A DNA stretch of 64,000 nucleotides from Shewanella sp. UCD-KL21 (GCF_001957135.1 NZ_MPHK01000004.1:1-64000), one strand, 5' to 3'; shown: positions 36,205-46,117, numbered from the stretch's first letter. The notes: a model not told the origin generated them from the letters alone. Numbers and translations are program-made.

Positions 36205-36363
36205 TATTTCCTGCTTAGTGATATGTTTTATAAGGATACATCTTTATTTATTTTTCAATATTATCATAATCTTCATAACATGCTGACAAGCATAGTTTTA
36301 CTCGTTAAAAGCTTGCCTAAACATCAGTAACCGTGATGAGTTAGCATCTAAAGCGCACAAAAA

Positions 36364-36391
36364 TGCCACCGTAAGAACCTTCACGGTGGCA
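36364..36391 (-). terminator. argA terminator
   Basis: A 9-bp stem TGCCACCGT / ACGGTGGCA with a 10-nt loop is followed by TTTTTGTG on the reverse strand, 30 bp beyond the argA stop. Confidence 0.85.
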
Positions 36392-36420
36392 TTGTTATAG
36401 CGACTTAATCGCAATACAAC

Positions 36421-37746
36421 TTATAAGTCTAACGCCAGAATTTTTGAATTACGTTGGAAGTTATACAGCTTCTTTTTCGCATTAGGCAGTTGTTCAACAT
36501 CAACAATATTAAAGCCATGCTCCAAAAACCAATGAATACTGCGGGTGGTTAAGGCGAATAACTTTGAATAACCACGCACACGCGCCTGACCAATGATGTT
36601 ATTGAGCAATACACTGCCTCTGTCGGCATCACGATAATCTTGATGCACCACTAAACAGGCAAACTCACCGGCATTGTCTTCTTCAAAGGGATATAACGCC
36701 GCGCAGCCAATGACTAAGCTATCGCGCTCAATCAGCATAAACTGCTCAATTTCCATTTCCAGCTGCTCACGGGAGCGGCGCACGAGCACCCCTTGCTCCT
36801 CTAATGGGCGAATAAGGTCTAATACCCCACCGATATCGCCAATGGTGGCGCGCCTTAAGCGCTCAGCGCTTTCAGTAACAATTTGGGTACCAATACCTTC
36901 ACGGGAGAACAACTCTTGTAGCAAAGTGCCATCTTCAAGGTAGCTCACCAAGTGACAACGTGGAATGCCATTACGACAAGCATCAATACTGGCCTTTAAA
37001 AACGCCATGGTACCCACACAAGATTTACCCGCCGTTTGCATTTCATCCAAGATGGACTGCGCGCCATTTGGCATCAGCTCAGCAATCACCTCGCCGTCTT
37101 TGCCTAAAATGCCGTGGGTATTACTAAAACCAATAATTTTGTCGGCTTTAAGCTTTATAGCCACTTTGGTGGCCACTTCTTCGGCGGTTAAGTTAAAACA
37201 TTCGCCAGTGACAGAAACCGCAATAGGCCCCATCAATACAATACAATTTTTATCCAACTGGCGCTCAATACCTTGCGTATCAATGCGGCGCACTTTTCCG
37301 GTTAGGCAAAAATCCACCCCGTCATCGACCCCCAAAGGCTGCGCAATAACAAAGTTACCACTGACAAGGTTGATTTGTGCATTTTGCATTGGGGTGTTGC
37401 CAAGGCTCATTGACAGCCTTGCGGTAATATCAAATTGCACTGAGCCAGCAACTTGCTTAATCACTTTTAACGAGTCTTCATCAGTAATGCGCACGCCGTT
37501 GTGATAACTCGGCTCGATACCCGCATTGTGCATGGCGCTATCAATTTGCGGCCTTGCGCCATAAACCAATACCACTTTAATCCCTAAGGAGTGCAACAAG
37601 GCGACATCGTTTAAGATGCCTCTAAATTGATTATGCAGCAGGGCTTCGCCGCCAAGCATGACAACAAAGGTTTTTCCGCGATGAACATTAACGTATGGCG
37701 CTGAATGGCGGAAACCATCAACCAGCTCTGTGGTTCTTAAAGGCAC
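36421..37746 (-). CDS. argA: amino-acid N-acetyltransferase (N-acetylglutamate synthase)
   Basis: First step of arginine synthesis: acetyl-CoA plus glutamate to N-acetylglutamate. The 441-residue protein has an N-terminal amino-acid kinase-like domain ([23 protein letters not shown]), which binds arginine for feedback control, and a C-terminal GNAT domain ([19 protein letters not shown]). The GTG at 37746 ([18 protein letters not shown]) has AGGGG six bases upstream and matches the family; a TTG at 37770 is less likely. ARG boxes lie upstream. Confidence 0.96.
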   Translation of the reverse strand: MPLRTTELVDGFRHSAPYVNVHRGKTFVVMLGGEALLHNQFRGILNDVALLHSLGIKVVLVYGARPQIDSAMHNAGIEPSYHNGVRITDEDSLKVIKQVAGSVQFDITARLSMSLGNTPMQNAQINLVSGNFVIAQPLGVDDGVDFCLTGKVRRIDTQGIERQLDKNCIVLMGPIAVSVTGECFNLTAEEVATKVAIKLKADKIIGFSNTHGILGKDGEVIAELMPNGAQSILDEMQTAGKSCVGTMAFLKASIDACRNGIPRCHLVSYLEDGTLLQELFSREGIGTQIVTESAERLRRATIGDIGGVLDLIRPLEEQGVLVRRSREQLEMEIEQFMLIERDSLVIGCAALYPFEEDNAGEFACLVVHQDYRDADRGSVLLNNIIGQARVRGYSKLFALTTRSIHWFLEHGFNIVDVEQLPNAKKKLYNFQRNSKILALDL

Positions 37747-37820
37747 ATTAACCCCTAAACAAATAATCAATCAGAACAGTCAGTGACAAACCCACCAACA
37801 ATATAATTACGCAATAATAT

Positions 37821-37855
37821 TGCATTTAAATTCACTTTAAAAGCATTTTATCGCA
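37821..37855. promoter_or_regulatory. tandem ARG boxes (ArgR operator) of argA
   Basis: TGCATTTAAATTCA (37821-37834) fits the ArgR half-palindrome TGnATwwwwATnCA at every position. A weaker second box (AGCATTTTATCGCA, 37842-37855) lies exactly 21 bp on, the usual two-box spacing with a 3-bp gap. Arginine repression of argA is therefore expected. Confidence 0.6.
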
Positions 37856-38092
37856 TTAGTAATAGTTTTAGATCATAAATAGCGCCTATAAAGCAGCAAA
37901 TAAGCTCACCTAGCTGCCAAATAGTACAAATGGCGTTTATGCATAAGGCGGCAATATAGCGTCAATAACTGAATCATGAAGATAAAATAGGCGTAACGAC
38001 CTCTATCACTGTAAGGCGTTGTTTATAAAGCAAGAGAAAAGCATAACCGATTGAAATTGATAACGCGGAGATCTGGATTACATTTTTGACAG
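37856..38092. other. intergenic between argA and rpmG, no gene recognised
   Basis: About 240 bp upstream of argA and beyond the rpmG terminator. No open frame with ribosome site or RNA gene was seen. Confidence 0.5.
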
Positions 38093-38101
38093 GCAAAAAA
38101 A

Positions 38102-38120
38102 AAGCCCCATAAAGGGACTT
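38102..38120 (-). terminator. rpmBG operon terminator
   Basis: On the reverse strand AAGTCCC pairs with GGGGCTT (one G-U pair) around a 5-nt loop and is followed by nine T, 20 bp after the rpmG stop. Confidence 0.8.
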
Positions 38121-38140
38121 TTTTAAAAGAACAAAATCAA

Positions 38141-38314
38141 TTACTTGATTTTAGCTTCTTTATACATAACGTGCTGGCGAATAACTGGATCAAATTTCTT
38201 GATTTCCATTTTTTCAGGCATGTTACGCTTATTTTTTTCAGTAGTGTAGAAGTGACCAGTTTTAGCACTAGATACTAATTTGATCTTCTCACGATTACCT
38301 TTAGATTTAGCCAT
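38141..38314 (-). CDS. rpmG: 50S ribosomal protein L33
   Basis: 57-residue basic protein beginning [20 protein letters not shown] and containing [19 protein letters not shown], the L33 signature. It lacks the zinc-binding cysteines of the C+ form, so it is the zinc-independent C- type, as usual in Gammaproteobacteria. It follows rpmB by 6 bp in the standard rpmBG order. Confidence 0.97.
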
Positions 38315-38320
38315 TTTCTA

Positions 38321-38557
38321 TTATACCTTCTCGCCGCGGGCACGAAGTTCTTTAACAACAACTTCAATACCTTTTTTGTCGATGATACGGATACCTTTAG
38401 TAGATACACGTAGTTGCACGAAGCGTTTTTCTTCTTCTAACCAAAAACGGTGGTTTTGTAGGTTAGGTAAAAAACGACGACGAGTCGAATTTTTAGCGTG
38501 CGAACGGTTGTTACCAACCATAGGCTTCTTGCCAGTAACTTGGCATACTCTTGACAT
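38321..38557 (-). CDS. rpmB: 50S ribosomal protein L28
   Basis: 78-residue ribosomal protein. The start [20 protein letters not shown] and the [21 protein letters not shown] region are characteristic. The ATG at 38557 is preceded by GGAGA. A strong promoter and a 9-bp hairpin lie upstream in the leader. Confidence 0.98.
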   Translation of the reverse strand: MSRVCQVTGKKPMVGNNRSHAKNSTRRRFLPNLQNHRFWLEEEKRFVQLRVSTKGIRIIDKKGIEVVVKELRARGEKV

Positions 38558-38600
38558 GTCAATCTTCTCCAAAAACAATTTTAAAACGCTCGAGCATTTA

Positions 38601-38631
38601 TGTGCCTCGTGTGGCCGTCGCCCGAGGCACA
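38601..38631 (-). promoter_or_regulatory. hairpin in the rpmB leader
   Basis: A perfect 9-bp stem (TGTGCCTCG / CGAGGCACA) with a 13-nt loop lies 45-75 nt upstream of the rpmB start, almost at the predicted 5' end of the transcript. It has no T-tract. It may stabilise the mRNA or serve autoregulation by a ribosomal protein; the latter is inference. Confidence 0.5.
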
Positions 38632-38643
38632 AAGAGGGCGCAT

Positions 38644-38672
38644 TTTATACACGATAACAAAATTAAGGTCAA
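38644..38672 (-). promoter_or_regulatory. rpmBG promoter
   Basis: TTGACC (38667-38672) and TATAAA (38644-38649) are spaced by 17 bp on the reverse strand, between radC and rpmB. Confidence 0.75.
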
Positions 38673-38679
38673 GCGTTGT

Positions 38680-39357
38680 TTAATTTATCCACCCGCGCTC
38701 AGCAAAAGAAACTATCTCCTGATCGCCTACAACCATATGATCTAAAAGAGAAACATCGATAGTAGATAAGGCTTTTTTTAATCTGTCAGTAATTTGCCGA
38801 TCTGCCTGACTTGGCTCTGCAATGCCAGACGGGTGATTATGACACACTATGACTGCCGCAGCTTTTTTTTCCAACACCAAGCTCACCACTTCACGTGGGT
38901 AGACTGATGCAGAATTAATCGTTCCGCGGAATAATTCTACAAATTGAATCACTCTATGTTGGCTATCCAACAATAGTAATGCAAACACTTCATAGGATCG
39001 GTCTGCTAATTGTCTCATTAAATAGTCCCGAGTTAAATCAGGATTTACCAAAATTTGCCCTCTACGCAGATTTTCTTGCGAAATTCGCTTAGAAATCTCC
39101 GATGCCGCCTGTAATTGGGCATATTTTACCGGCCCAACACCCGACAATTGGCAAACTTGACTACGCGGTGCACAAAATAAAGCCCTTAATCCGCCAAACT
39201 GACCAATCATATCTCGGGCAAGATCGACCGCATTTTGACCTGCTATGCCATTTCGCAGTAAAACCGCCAGTAACTCAGCATCCGATAAATGCCCGGCACC
39301 TAAATGTAATAATTTGTCTCTTGGCCCTTCTCCATCAGGCCAGTCTTTAATCGCCAT
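38680..39357 (-). CDS. radC: RadC family protein (MPN/JAMM domain)
   Basis: 225-residue chromosomal RadC. An N-terminal helix-hairpin-helix region (PRDKLLHLGAGHLSDAELLAVLLRNG) precedes an MPN domain with the metal-binding motif HNHPSG followed by SQADRQIT, with the downstream Asp. The biochemical role of RadC is not settled; the old DNA-repair link was to another gene. The ATG at 39357 has AAGGAG six bases upstream; a start at 39399 adds a non-family N-terminus. Divergent from coaBC. Confidence 0.95.
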   Translation of the reverse strand: MAIKDWPDGEGPRDKLLHLGAGHLSDAELLAVLLRNGIAGQNAVDLARDMIGQFGGLRALFCAPRSQVCQLSGVGPVKYAQLQAASEISKRISQENLRRGQILVNPDLTRDYLMRQLADRSYEVFALLLLDSQHRVIQFVELFRGTINSASVYPREVVSLVLEKKAAAVIVCHNHPSGIAEPSQADRQITDRLKKALSTIDVSLLDHMVVGDQEIVSFAERGWIN

Positions 39358-39582
39358 AAACACTCCTTGTTTATTATCATCCGTGACGGGGACACTCATG
39401 CTGGTATGAGTAAGTTATACATAGTGGGTAGCAATAGCTTTTGTAAATAGCGAGTTGTGACCCTGAGTTGTTGTGACCCTTAGCACATCATTATGGTCTA
39501 TATTTTTAATTTCGGATCATCATCCTTATTTAGATTGTGATATCTTAGCCGCAATATCGCGATGAGCAGGATTGAGCAAAAC

Positions 39583-40782
39583 ATGCTGACAAATAAAAAA
39601 GTCCTTCTAGGCATAGGTGGTGGTATCGCTGCCTATAAAAGTGCCGACTTAATACGCCGCCTTAAAGAGCGCGGTGCAGATGTTCGTGTGGTCATGAGCC
39701 AAAGCGCCATGGAGTTTATTACCCCACTGACAATTCAAGCGCTATCAGGTCATCCTGTGGCCTCAGATTTACTCGATCCTGCAGCTGAAGCCGCAATGGG
39801 ACACATTGAGCTCGCTAGATGGGCTGATGTGGTTATCGTCGCGCCAGCGACAGCTAACCTCATAGCTCGTATTAATGCAGGCATGGCGGATGAGCTGTTA
39901 ACCACAACTTGCCTTGCCACAGAAGCGCCGGTTATCGTTTGCCCAGCGATGAACCAGCAAATGTATCGCAACCTTGCTACCCAAGAAAACATTGCCAATA
40001 TTAAACGTAAAGGCATTACCGTTTGGGGGCCTGCCAGCGGCGATCAAGCCTGTGGTGAAGTCGGCCCAGGCCGAATGCAAGAGCCATTAGCCATTGCAGA
40101 GCAACTGGTGCAGTATTTTGCCCCAGCTGAAAAACCCTTAAACGGTTATAAGCTGATCTTAACCGCGGGCCCAACCCGTGAGGCGATAGACCCAGTTAGA
40201 TACATCTCTAACCACAGCTCAGGCAAAATGGGCTTTTCATTAGCCAGCGCCGCCAGCCAAATGGGCGCCGAAGTGACCCTCATTAGTGGCCCTGTTAATC
40301 TAGCCACCCCAGCGGGCGTTAAGCGCATCAATGTCGAATCAGCACAACAAATGCTAGATGCCGTCATGGAAAACATTGAAGACCAAGCTATTTTTATCGG
40401 CTGCGCTGCAGTGGCGGATTACCGCATCGCCAGCGTCGCGGAATCTAAAATCAAAAAGTCGGCAGAAAACATGCAACTTGCGCTCGTTCGCAATCCTGAT
40501 ATCTTAGCCAGCGTTTCAGCACTAAAAAATCGACCTTTCACTGTAGGTTTTGCTGCAGAGACCGATAACGTAGAAGAATACGCCCGTGGCAAGCTTGAAC
40601 GGAAAAAATTAGATCTCATTGCTGCAAATGACGTATCAATTGCAGGTCTAGGGTTTAACGCCGATGACAATGCACTGCAAGTGTTCTGGAAAGACGGTAG
40701 TGAAAAACTACCCGCAACAGACAAACTGACACTGGCAACACAATTACTTACTTTGATAGCAGCAAAGATTAAAACATCATGA
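39583..40782 (+). CDS. coaBC: bifunctional phosphopantothenoylcysteine decarboxylase / phosphopantothenate--cysteine ligase
   Basis: Two consecutive steps of coenzyme A synthesis. The N-terminal flavin-dependent CoaC domain has [16 protein letters not shown], the active-site His in [29 protein letters not shown] and the catalytic Cys in [13 protein letters not shown]; the CoaB domain has [21 protein letters not shown] and [11 protein letters not shown]. The ATG at 39583 ([14 protein letters not shown]) fits the family best; an in-frame ATG at 39562 adds seven residues and cannot be excluded. Its stop overlaps the dut start by four bases. Confidence 0.97.
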   Translation: MLTNKKVLLGIGGGIAAYKSADLIRRLKERGADVRVVMSQSAMEFITPLTIQALSGHPVASDLLDPAAEAAMGHIELARWADVVIVAPATANLIARINAGMADELLTTTCLATEAPVIVCPAMNQQMYRNLATQENIANIKRKGITVWGPASGDQACGEVGPGRMQEPLAIAEQLVQYFAPAEKPLNGYKLILTAGPTREAIDPVRYISNHSSGKMGFSLASAASQMGAEVTLISGPVNLATPAGVKRINVESAQQMLDAVMENIEDQAIFIGCAAVADYRIASVAESKIKKSAENMQLALVRNPDILASVSALKNRPFTVGFAAETDNVEEYARGKLERKKLDLIAANDVSIAGLGFNADDNALQVFWKDGSEKLPATDKLTLATQLLTLIAAKIKTS

Positions 40783-41237
40783 AAACACCTGTAGAACTTA
40801 AACTTCTCGACTCGCGTATTGGCAGCGAGTTTCCTTTACCGGCTTATGCCACCCCAGGCAGTGCAGGTATGGACTTACGTGCCATGATTGATACCACTAT
40901 GGTTATCGAGCCAGGTGAAACCGTATTAATCCCAACTGGCATAGCGGTGCATGTTGCCGATCCAAGCTTAGCTGCCGTGATCTTGCCTCGCTCAGGCTTA
41001 GGTCATAAACATGGCATCGTATTAGGCAATTTAGTCGGCTTAATTGATTCAGACTATCAAGGCCCCTTAATGGTGTCTTGCTGGAACCGCAGCGATAAAG
41101 CCTACAGTATCGAAATAGGCGATCGTTTAGCGCAGTTAGTTTTTGTGCCTGTAGTACAGGCGCAGTTTACCTTAGTCGATGAGTTTGATACCTCAGAACG
41201 TGGTGAAGGTGGATTTGGTCATTCTGGCACCAAATAA
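40779..41237 (+). CDS. dut: dUTP diphosphatase
   Basis: Trimeric dUTPase that keeps uracil out of DNA and supplies dUMP. The 152-residue protein has the five family motifs, including [59 protein letters not shown] and the C-terminal [10 protein letters not shown]. Coupled to coaBC through a 4-bp overlap. Confidence 0.98.
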   Translation: MKTPVELKLLDSRIGSEFPLPAYATPGSAGMDLRAMIDTTMVIEPGETVLIPTGIAVHVADPSLAAVILPRSGLGHKHGIVLGNLVGLIDSDYQGPLMVSCWNRSDKAYSIEIGDRLAQLVFVPVVQAQFTLVDEFDTSERGEGGFGHSGTK

Positions 41238-41271
41238 CCTTTACAAGTAGTCACAATCCTAGGAAAAAATA

Positions 41272-41865
41272 ATGGCGGCTAGCCCAAAGATAAATCGTCG
41301 TGAGCACATTTTACAGTGCCTTGCGCATATGCTGGAAACCAGCCCTGGCCAACGTATTACCACTGCTAAGTTGGCAGCTGAAGTTGGTGTTTCTGAAGCG
41401 GCGTTATATCGCCACTTCCCAAGTAAAGCGAGAATGTTTGAAGGCTTAATCGAGTTTATTGAAGATGCAATCTTATCGCGCTTAAACATCATCATGGATG
41501 AAGAAAAAGACACCATGAAACGTTGTGAGCTGGTACTGCAACTACTACTGGTGTTTTCAGAGCGTAACCCGGGGATCTCACGAGTGCTCAATGGTGATGC
41601 ACTTTTAGGTGAAAATGAACGTTTACGCAGCCGCATTAGCGCACTGTTTGCAAAAATTGAAACCCAAATCAAACAAATACTGCGTGAAAAAACCTTACGT
41701 GAAGGCAAAGGTTTTAATATCGACGAAGCCATACTCGCCAACCTACTCCTTGCAGTAGCAGAAGGGAGAATCGCTCAGTTTGTGCGTAGTGAGTTCAAAC
41801 AAAAGCCCACTAAGCACTTCGATGAACAGTGGCAGTTTATTCAGCAGCAGCTGCTGAGAAGCTAA
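41272..41865 (+). CDS. slmA: nucleoid occlusion factor SlmA
   Basis: TetR-family DNA-binding protein that blocks FtsZ assembly over the nucleoid. The 197-residue product starts [20 protein letters not shown] and has the TetR helix-turn-helix [30 protein letters not shown] (about 32-61, given here as its two ends TTAKLAAEV and [15 protein letters not shown]). Its position after dut matches E. coli. GGAAA upstream gives the ribosome site. Confidence 0.96.
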   Translation: MAASPKINRREHILQCLAHMLETSPGQRITTAKLAAEVGVSEAALYRHFPSKARMFEGLIEFIEDAILSRLNIIMDEEKDTMKRCELVLQLLLVFSERNPGISRVLNGDALLGENERLRSRISALFAKIETQIKQILREKTLREGKGFNIDEAILANLLLAVAEGRIAQFVRSEFKQKPTKHFDEQWQFIQQQLLRS

Positions 41866-41930
41866 CCCATTAGCATTGCTAATATCGCTGGTTGTGGTCG
41901 TTGAACTAACACAAAACAACAACAGTTCTT

Positions 41931-41954
41931 AAACGCACTTCGGTGCGTTTTTTA
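41931..41954 (+). terminator. slmA terminator
   Basis: An 8-bp stem AAACGCAC / GTGCGTTT closed by a TTCG tetraloop and followed by TTTTATT, 65 bp after the slmA stop; probably ends the coaBC-dut-slmA transcript. Confidence 0.9.
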
Positions 41955-42006
41955 TTGCCAATAAATTGTATTTGTTAATTAAATATCGTACTTTAGGTTT
42001 AGTTTT

Positions 42007-42020
42007 TCGATAGCTATCGA
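42007..42020. promoter_or_regulatory. 14-bp perfect palindrome upstream of the S9 peptidase gene
   Basis: TCGATAGCTATCGA is fully self-complementary and ends 36 bp before the start codon of the next gene, in the expected promoter region. It could be a regulator operator; no regulator is assigned. Confidence 0.4.
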
Positions 42021-42056
42021 TAAATATTACGACTATAAAAATTAACAAGGACGTTT

Positions 42057-44021
42057 ATGAAACACACCGCTGTTATTGCAGCCTGCCTGCTAGCCTTTAC
42101 TCCCTCAATATCTCATGCGGCATCATTATCTGATGCGAGCCTTTTCAGTAAAGGGGCAGAGTTTAGCGATGTCAAAATTTCTCCAGAAGGTGATTACCTC
42201 AGTGCATTAACTAGCCACAATGGCAAAAAAACCTTAGTAATTTTAGAAACAAAGACCAAAAAGCTGATCAATGCGCTCAACTTTCCAGGTAATGCGGAAG
42301 TCGGCAATTATGTATGGGCAAACCATGAACGTATTGTGCTACAAAAAGTCTATTTGAAAGGTTGGTCTGATGTCCCACAATATTATGGCGAATTATTTGC
42401 TACTAACGCTGATGGCTCACGCAAAAAATACTTATTTGGCTATAACAGTGGCGAGCAACAAACCGGTTCCCACATAAAGAAAAACACCGCTATTAATGCC
42501 ACTGCATACATACTTGATCCAATGCCAGAAAACAATAAACACATGCTGGTCAATGCGATACCATGGAGCAGTGCAATTTCACGAGGTTATGATAGCCTTC
42601 AAGATGTATATCGTGTCGATCTCTATACAGGTAAAAGACGCAAAATCGTTACCTCTCCCATAGGTAAAGCTAGCTTTTTAACCAATCATACTGGCGAAGT
42701 AAAATTTGTAGCTGGTATCGATAGTCAACATAAAACCCAAATATTTTATCGCCATGAAGGCGATTGGCTGAACAGTAGCAAGCTTAATCTTGGTTTGACT
42801 GATTTTTATCCCATTTCATTCGCCAATAACCCTGACACCATTTTTGCCGCAGGCAGAGAAGACAATCACACCTTGGGGGTGTATAAAATTGATTTAACTA
42901 GCGGCGAAAAGCAACTGGTTGTTCAAGATGAAGATGTTGACCCAAGCAACTATTGGATTAATAAAAAAACCAAACAGCTTTATGCCGTCGAATTCGATAG
43001 CGGCTACCCAACTTATGCTTTTGTAGATAAACAAGATCCCCACTCCAAACTCGTTAAACAATTGCTGGCATCACTACCTGGACATCAAATCCAAATAGTC
43101 AGCGAAACTAACGACGCTAAACTCGCTATCATTAAAGCCTTTAACGATCGCAACCCTGGTGATTACTACTTATTTGATACCGAAAAAACCAAACTTGAAT
43201 ATCTTTTGTCTGAGAAAAGCTGGCTAGACCCAGATGCAATGGCAGAAGTGAAACCTATCAGCTTCACCAGTCGTGATGGCAAAACGATTTCTGGTTACCT
43301 CACTTTACCTGCAGGCAAAGAAGCCAAAAATTTGCCTCTGATTGTTAACCCCCATGGCGGCCCACATTATATTCGCGACAATTGGGGCTTTGACCCACAA
43401 AATCAGTTACTGGCGAATCAAGGCATGGCGGTATTACAGGTTAACTTTCGAGGTTCTGGTGGTTTTGGCGAACAATTCCAACAAGATGGTTATCAAAAGT
43501 GGGGCTCTGAGATTCAATACGATATTATTGATGGCACCAAATATGTAATTGACCAAGGTTTTGCAGATAAAGAGCGCATTTGTATTGTGGGCGGCAGTTT
43601 TGGCGGCTACAGCGCCCTACAAAGTGCCATTATTGAGCCTGATTTATTCAAGTGCGCCATTGGCTTTGCAGGTGTTTACGATTTAGAAATGATGTTTGAA
43701 GAAGGTGATGTACAAGAATCTCGAAGTGGCACTAGCTATTTAAAAGATGTGCTTGGAGAAAACCCCCAACAACTTAAAGCCATGTCACCGGCCTTTAATA
43801 CCGATAAGCTCAAAGCCAGTTTATTACTGGTTCATGGTGGCAATGATGAGAGAGCCCCCATTGAGCAGTTAGAGTCATTAGAAAAAGGCTTAAAGCAGCA
43901 CGAATACCCCTATCAAAAACTAGTCATGGATGATGAAGGTCATGGCTTTTATAATGATGAACATAGAGCTAAATACTACAATAAGATGTTGAGTTTTTTG
44001 AAAGAAAACCTCAAGTTGTAA
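42057..44021 (+). CDS. secreted S9 family peptidase (prolyl oligopeptidase type)
   Basis: Periplasmic serine peptidase of the S9 clan (acylaminoacyl-peptidase/DPP-like subgroup). A signal peptide (MKHTAVIAACLLAFTPSISHA) is followed by a beta-propeller region (about 25-390) and an alpha/beta-hydrolase domain from about 400. The catalytic triad is visible: Ser514 in GGSFGGYS, Asp597 in HGGNDERAP, His629 in DDEGHGF. The oxyanion-region motif NPHGGPHY is also present. Length 654 residues. It stands alone between slmA and folE, each separated by terminators. It likely degrades short peptides; substrate specificity cannot be read from the sequence. Confidence 0.93.
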   Translation: MKHTAVIAACLLAFTPSISHAASLSDASLFSKGAEFSDVKISPEGDYLSALTSHNGKKTLVILETKTKKLINALNFPGNAEVGNYVWANHERIVLQKVYLKGWSDVPQYYGELFATNADGSRKKYLFGYNSGEQQTGSHIKKNTAINATAYILDPMPENNKHMLVNAIPWSSAISRGYDSLQDVYRVDLYTGKRRKIVTSPIGKASFLTNHTGEVKFVAGIDSQHKTQIFYRHEGDWLNSSKLNLGLTDFYPISFANNPDTIFAAGREDNHTLGVYKIDLTSGEKQLVVQDEDVDPSNYWINKKTKQLYAVEFDSGYPTYAFVDKQDPHSKLVKQLLASLPGHQIQIVSETNDAKLAIIKAFNDRNPGDYYLFDTEKTKLEYLLSEKSWLDPDAMAEVKPISFTSRDGKTISGYLTLPAGKEAKNLPLIVNPHGGPHYIRDNWGFDPQNQLLANQGMAVLQVNFRGSGGFGEQFQQDGYQKWGSEIQYDIIDGTKYVIDQGFADKERICIVGGSFGGYSALQSAIIEPDLFKCAIGFAGVYDLEMMFEEGDVQESRSGTSYLKDVLGENPQQLKAMSPAFNTDKLKASLLLVHGGNDERAPIEQLESLEKGLKQHEYPYQKLVMDDEGHGFYNDEHRAKYYNKMLSFLKENLKL

Positions 44022-44038
44022 TTTTATCGCCTCACACT

Positions 44039-44075
44039 AAAGCCGATACTTGACTAAAAAGGTCGGCTTTTTTTA
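44039..44075 (+). terminator. terminator of the S9 peptidase gene
   Basis: AAAGCCGA pairs with TCGGCTTT around a 16-nt loop and is followed by a run of T (TTTTTTATTT), 18 bp after the stop codon. Confidence 0.8.
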
Positions 44076-44210
44076 TTTCAATAATATTAATTTGACCTAA
44101 ATCACGTTATTATCCCGTCCCTGATCTTTGATGCAGCGCTTGTCCATAAAGCGTTAACGTCATTTTTAGCATACACTCATTAAGTATTACCCCTGTGGTT
44201 GGAGGATAAG

Positions 44211-44855
44211 ATGGCACTAAGTGAAGCCGCGTTGAAAGTTAAAGCAGCACTAACTGAGCAAGGGCTTGAAACCCCAATGCTGCCTCAAACTCACACAGCT
44301 GAAGAGCGTAAGCAGAAAATTGAGCATCATATGAAAGAAATCCTGACATTAATGTCGTTGGATTTATCAGATGATAGCTTAATGGACACCCCACGCCGCA
44401 TTGCAAAAATGTATGTTGATGAGATTTTCTCAGGGCTTGATTATCAAAACTTCCCTAAAATCACTGTCATCGATAACAAGATGGGCGTTGATGAAATGGT
44501 GCGAGTGCAAGATATCAGCCTCACCAGTACCTGTGAGCACCATTTAGTGACTATTGATGGCTATGCCACCGTGGCGTATTTACCGCGCACTAAGATTATT
44601 GGTTTATCAAAAATCAACCGCATTGTGCGCTTTTTTGCCCAGCGCCCTCAAGTGCAAGAAAGACTGACCCAGCAAGTGTTGGTGGCATTACAAACCTTGC
44701 TTGAAACCAAAGATGTAGCGGTAAAAATGGACGCGGTGCATTACTGCGTTAAATCCCGTGGCGTTATGGACTCAACCAGTTCAACCACCACCACAGCTTT
44801 AGGTGGGGTTTTTAAATCTAATCCAGCCACAAGGGCTGAATTTCTTGGTAACTAA
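44211..44855 (+). CDS. folE: GTP cyclohydrolase I
   Basis: First enzyme of tetrahydrofolate (and queuosine) synthesis: GTP to 7,8-dihydroneopterin triphosphate. The 214-residue protein has zinc and active-site motifs [13 protein letters not shown] and [12 protein letters not shown], and [15 protein letters not shown]. The ATG at 44211 lies 6 bases after GGAGGAT; a TTG at 44199 would begin inside that ribosome site and is rejected. Confidence 0.97.
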   Translation: MALSEAALKVKAALTEQGLETPMLPQTHTAEERKQKIEHHMKEILTLMSLDLSDDSLMDTPRRIAKMYVDEIFSGLDYQNFPKITVIDNKMGVDEMVRVQDISLTSTCEHHLVTIDGYATVAYLPRTKIIGLSKINRIVRFFAQRPQVQERLTQQVLVALQTLLETKDVAVKMDAVHYCVKSRGVMDSTSSTTTTALGGVFKSNPATRAEFLGN

Positions 44856-44907
44856 CCATAGCTACAACGAGTGATTTCAATCTTCTTTAATATTACAAGG
44901 ACGTTTT

Positions 44908-45306
44908 ATGAGATATGTTTTTTTACTTTTAGTATGTTTTTCTAGTTGGGCTATTGCAGAAGAGGAAATACTCACCGTAGACAGATCTGTATCAGGTAGC
45001 TTTCAATCTTCCTTTCCTAATGACCAGAAAATATTTGCAGATATTAGTGCCTTTCAGATTCTCAATTGTGTACTTATGAGCAATGATAAAGGAGAAAGGT
45101 GGGCTGTCATCACCGTGAATAATACCGCTAATGGGCAGCGAACGTTAAATCAAAAACATCTACTTGCTTTATTTGCTAACGGTGACCGAATAGTACCAGC
45201 TGCTTTTACTGCTAAATTCGACAGTAATGAAATCTTATCGATTACGATTAATTTCGGTGAATATAAATTTCCTATCCTTGAAGTTTATTCGAGATTGGAA
45301 GCTTAA
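44908..45306 (+). CDS. small secreted hypothetical protein
   Basis: 132-residue protein not recognised. A clear signal peptide (MRYVFLLLVCFSSWAIA, cleavage likely before EEE) indicates export to the periplasm. The mature part is predicted mostly beta strands, with one cysteine (NCVLMS). The ribosome site region ACAAGGACGTTTT is almost the same as that of the S9 peptidase gene (ACAAGGACGTTT). It stands alone, closed by a strong bidirectional terminator. Confidence 0.75.
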   Translation: MRYVFLLLVCFSSWAIAEEEILTVDRSVSGSFQSSFPNDQKIFADISAFQILNCVLMSNDKGERWAVITVNNTANGQRTLNQKHLLALFANGDRIVPAAFTAKFDSNEILSITINFGEYKFPILEVYSRLEA

Positions 45307-45312
45307 TAAATA

Positions 45313-45345
45313 AAGAAACGCTGCAATTATATTGCAGCGTTTCTT
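45313..45345. terminator. bidirectional terminator between the secreted-protein gene and pyrE
   Basis: A perfect 15-bp stem (AAGAAACGCTGCAAT / ATTGCAGCGTTTCTT) with a 3-nt loop sits between two convergent genes. Confidence 0.85.
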
Positions 45346-45392
45346 ATCTTCGTACTAAAAACTGATACTTTCTAATAAGTAGAAGTTTCAGA

Positions 45393-46034
45393 TTAAATAC
45401 CGTATTGCTCGCGATAAGCGCTAACTGAAGCAAGTTCTGCTTCCATTCCTGACTTCTCTGAAAGGTAGTTAATCAAATCAGCTAACTTGATGATTGACAC
45501 AATGGCGCAGCCAAAGTCACGCTCAACTTCTTGAATCGCTGATAACTCGCCTTTGCCTTTTTCTTGTCTGTCTAGGGCAATCAATACGCCTGCAAGGCTT
45601 GCATCATGTGCAGCAATGATTTCCATTGATTCACGAATTGCAGTGCCCGCGGTGATCACGTCATCAACTAACATCACTTTGCCAGCCAGTTCGCTACCCA
45701 CTAATGAGCCGCCTTCACCGTGATCTTTCTTTTCTTTACGGTTAAAGCAATATGGCACATCTTTGTCGTGATGATCGCACAAGGCAACCACTGTGGTCGT
45801 AGCAATTGGAATGCCTTTATAAGCAGGGCCAAACACTAAATCGTAATCGATACCAGAATCAACTAATGCAGCAGCATAAAAGCGACCAAGACGTGCTAAA
45901 TCACGACCCGTATTGAATAAACCCGCATTAAAAAAGTATGGGCTAGTACGGCCTGATTTCAGAGTAAACTCACCAAAGCGTAATACCTGACGCTCAAGAG
46001 CAAATTCAATAAACTCACGTTGATATGCTTTCAC
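45393..46034 (-). CDS. pyrE: orotate phosphoribosyltransferase
   Basis: Converts orotate and PRPP to OMP in pyrimidine synthesis. The 213-residue protein has the PRPP-binding motif [13 protein letters not shown] (near 118-130), [11 protein letters not shown] and [11 protein letters not shown] in the flexible loop. It follows rph with 83 bp between them; a strong hairpin in that gap suggests attenuation as in E. coli. Confidence 0.98.
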   Translation of the reverse strand: MKAYQREFIEFALERQVLRFGEFTLKSGRTSPYFFNAGLFNTGRDLARLGRFYAAALVDSGIDYDLVFGPAYKGIPIATTTVVALCDHHDKDVPYCFNRKEKKDHGEGGSLVGSELAGKVMLVDDVITAGTAIRESMEIIAAHDASLAGVLIALDRQEKGKGELSAIQEVERDFGCAIVSIIKLADLINYLSEKSGMEAELASVSAYREQYGI

Positions 46035-46078
46035 ATTATCTCCTTTATACTGTTATCTTTTTTTGTAGAATACATTTT

Positions 46079-46102
46079 AAAAAAGGGCCCGAATGGGCCC
46101 TT
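46079..46102 (-). terminator. rph-pyrE intercistronic terminator/attenuator
   Basis: An 8-bp GC-rich stem AAGGGCCC / GGGCCCTT with a 4-nt loop is followed by TTTTTTAAAA on the reverse strand. It starts 15 nt after the rph stop and ends about 45 nt before pyrE, the geometry of the UTP-sensitive pyrE attenuator in E. coli. Attenuation here is inferred. Confidence 0.75.
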
Positions 46103-46117
46103 AATTTGAATCAATTT

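Noticed and set aside
36965..37504. 179-codon open frame opposite argA
   Set aside because: Shadow of the argA coding sequence; no independent support.
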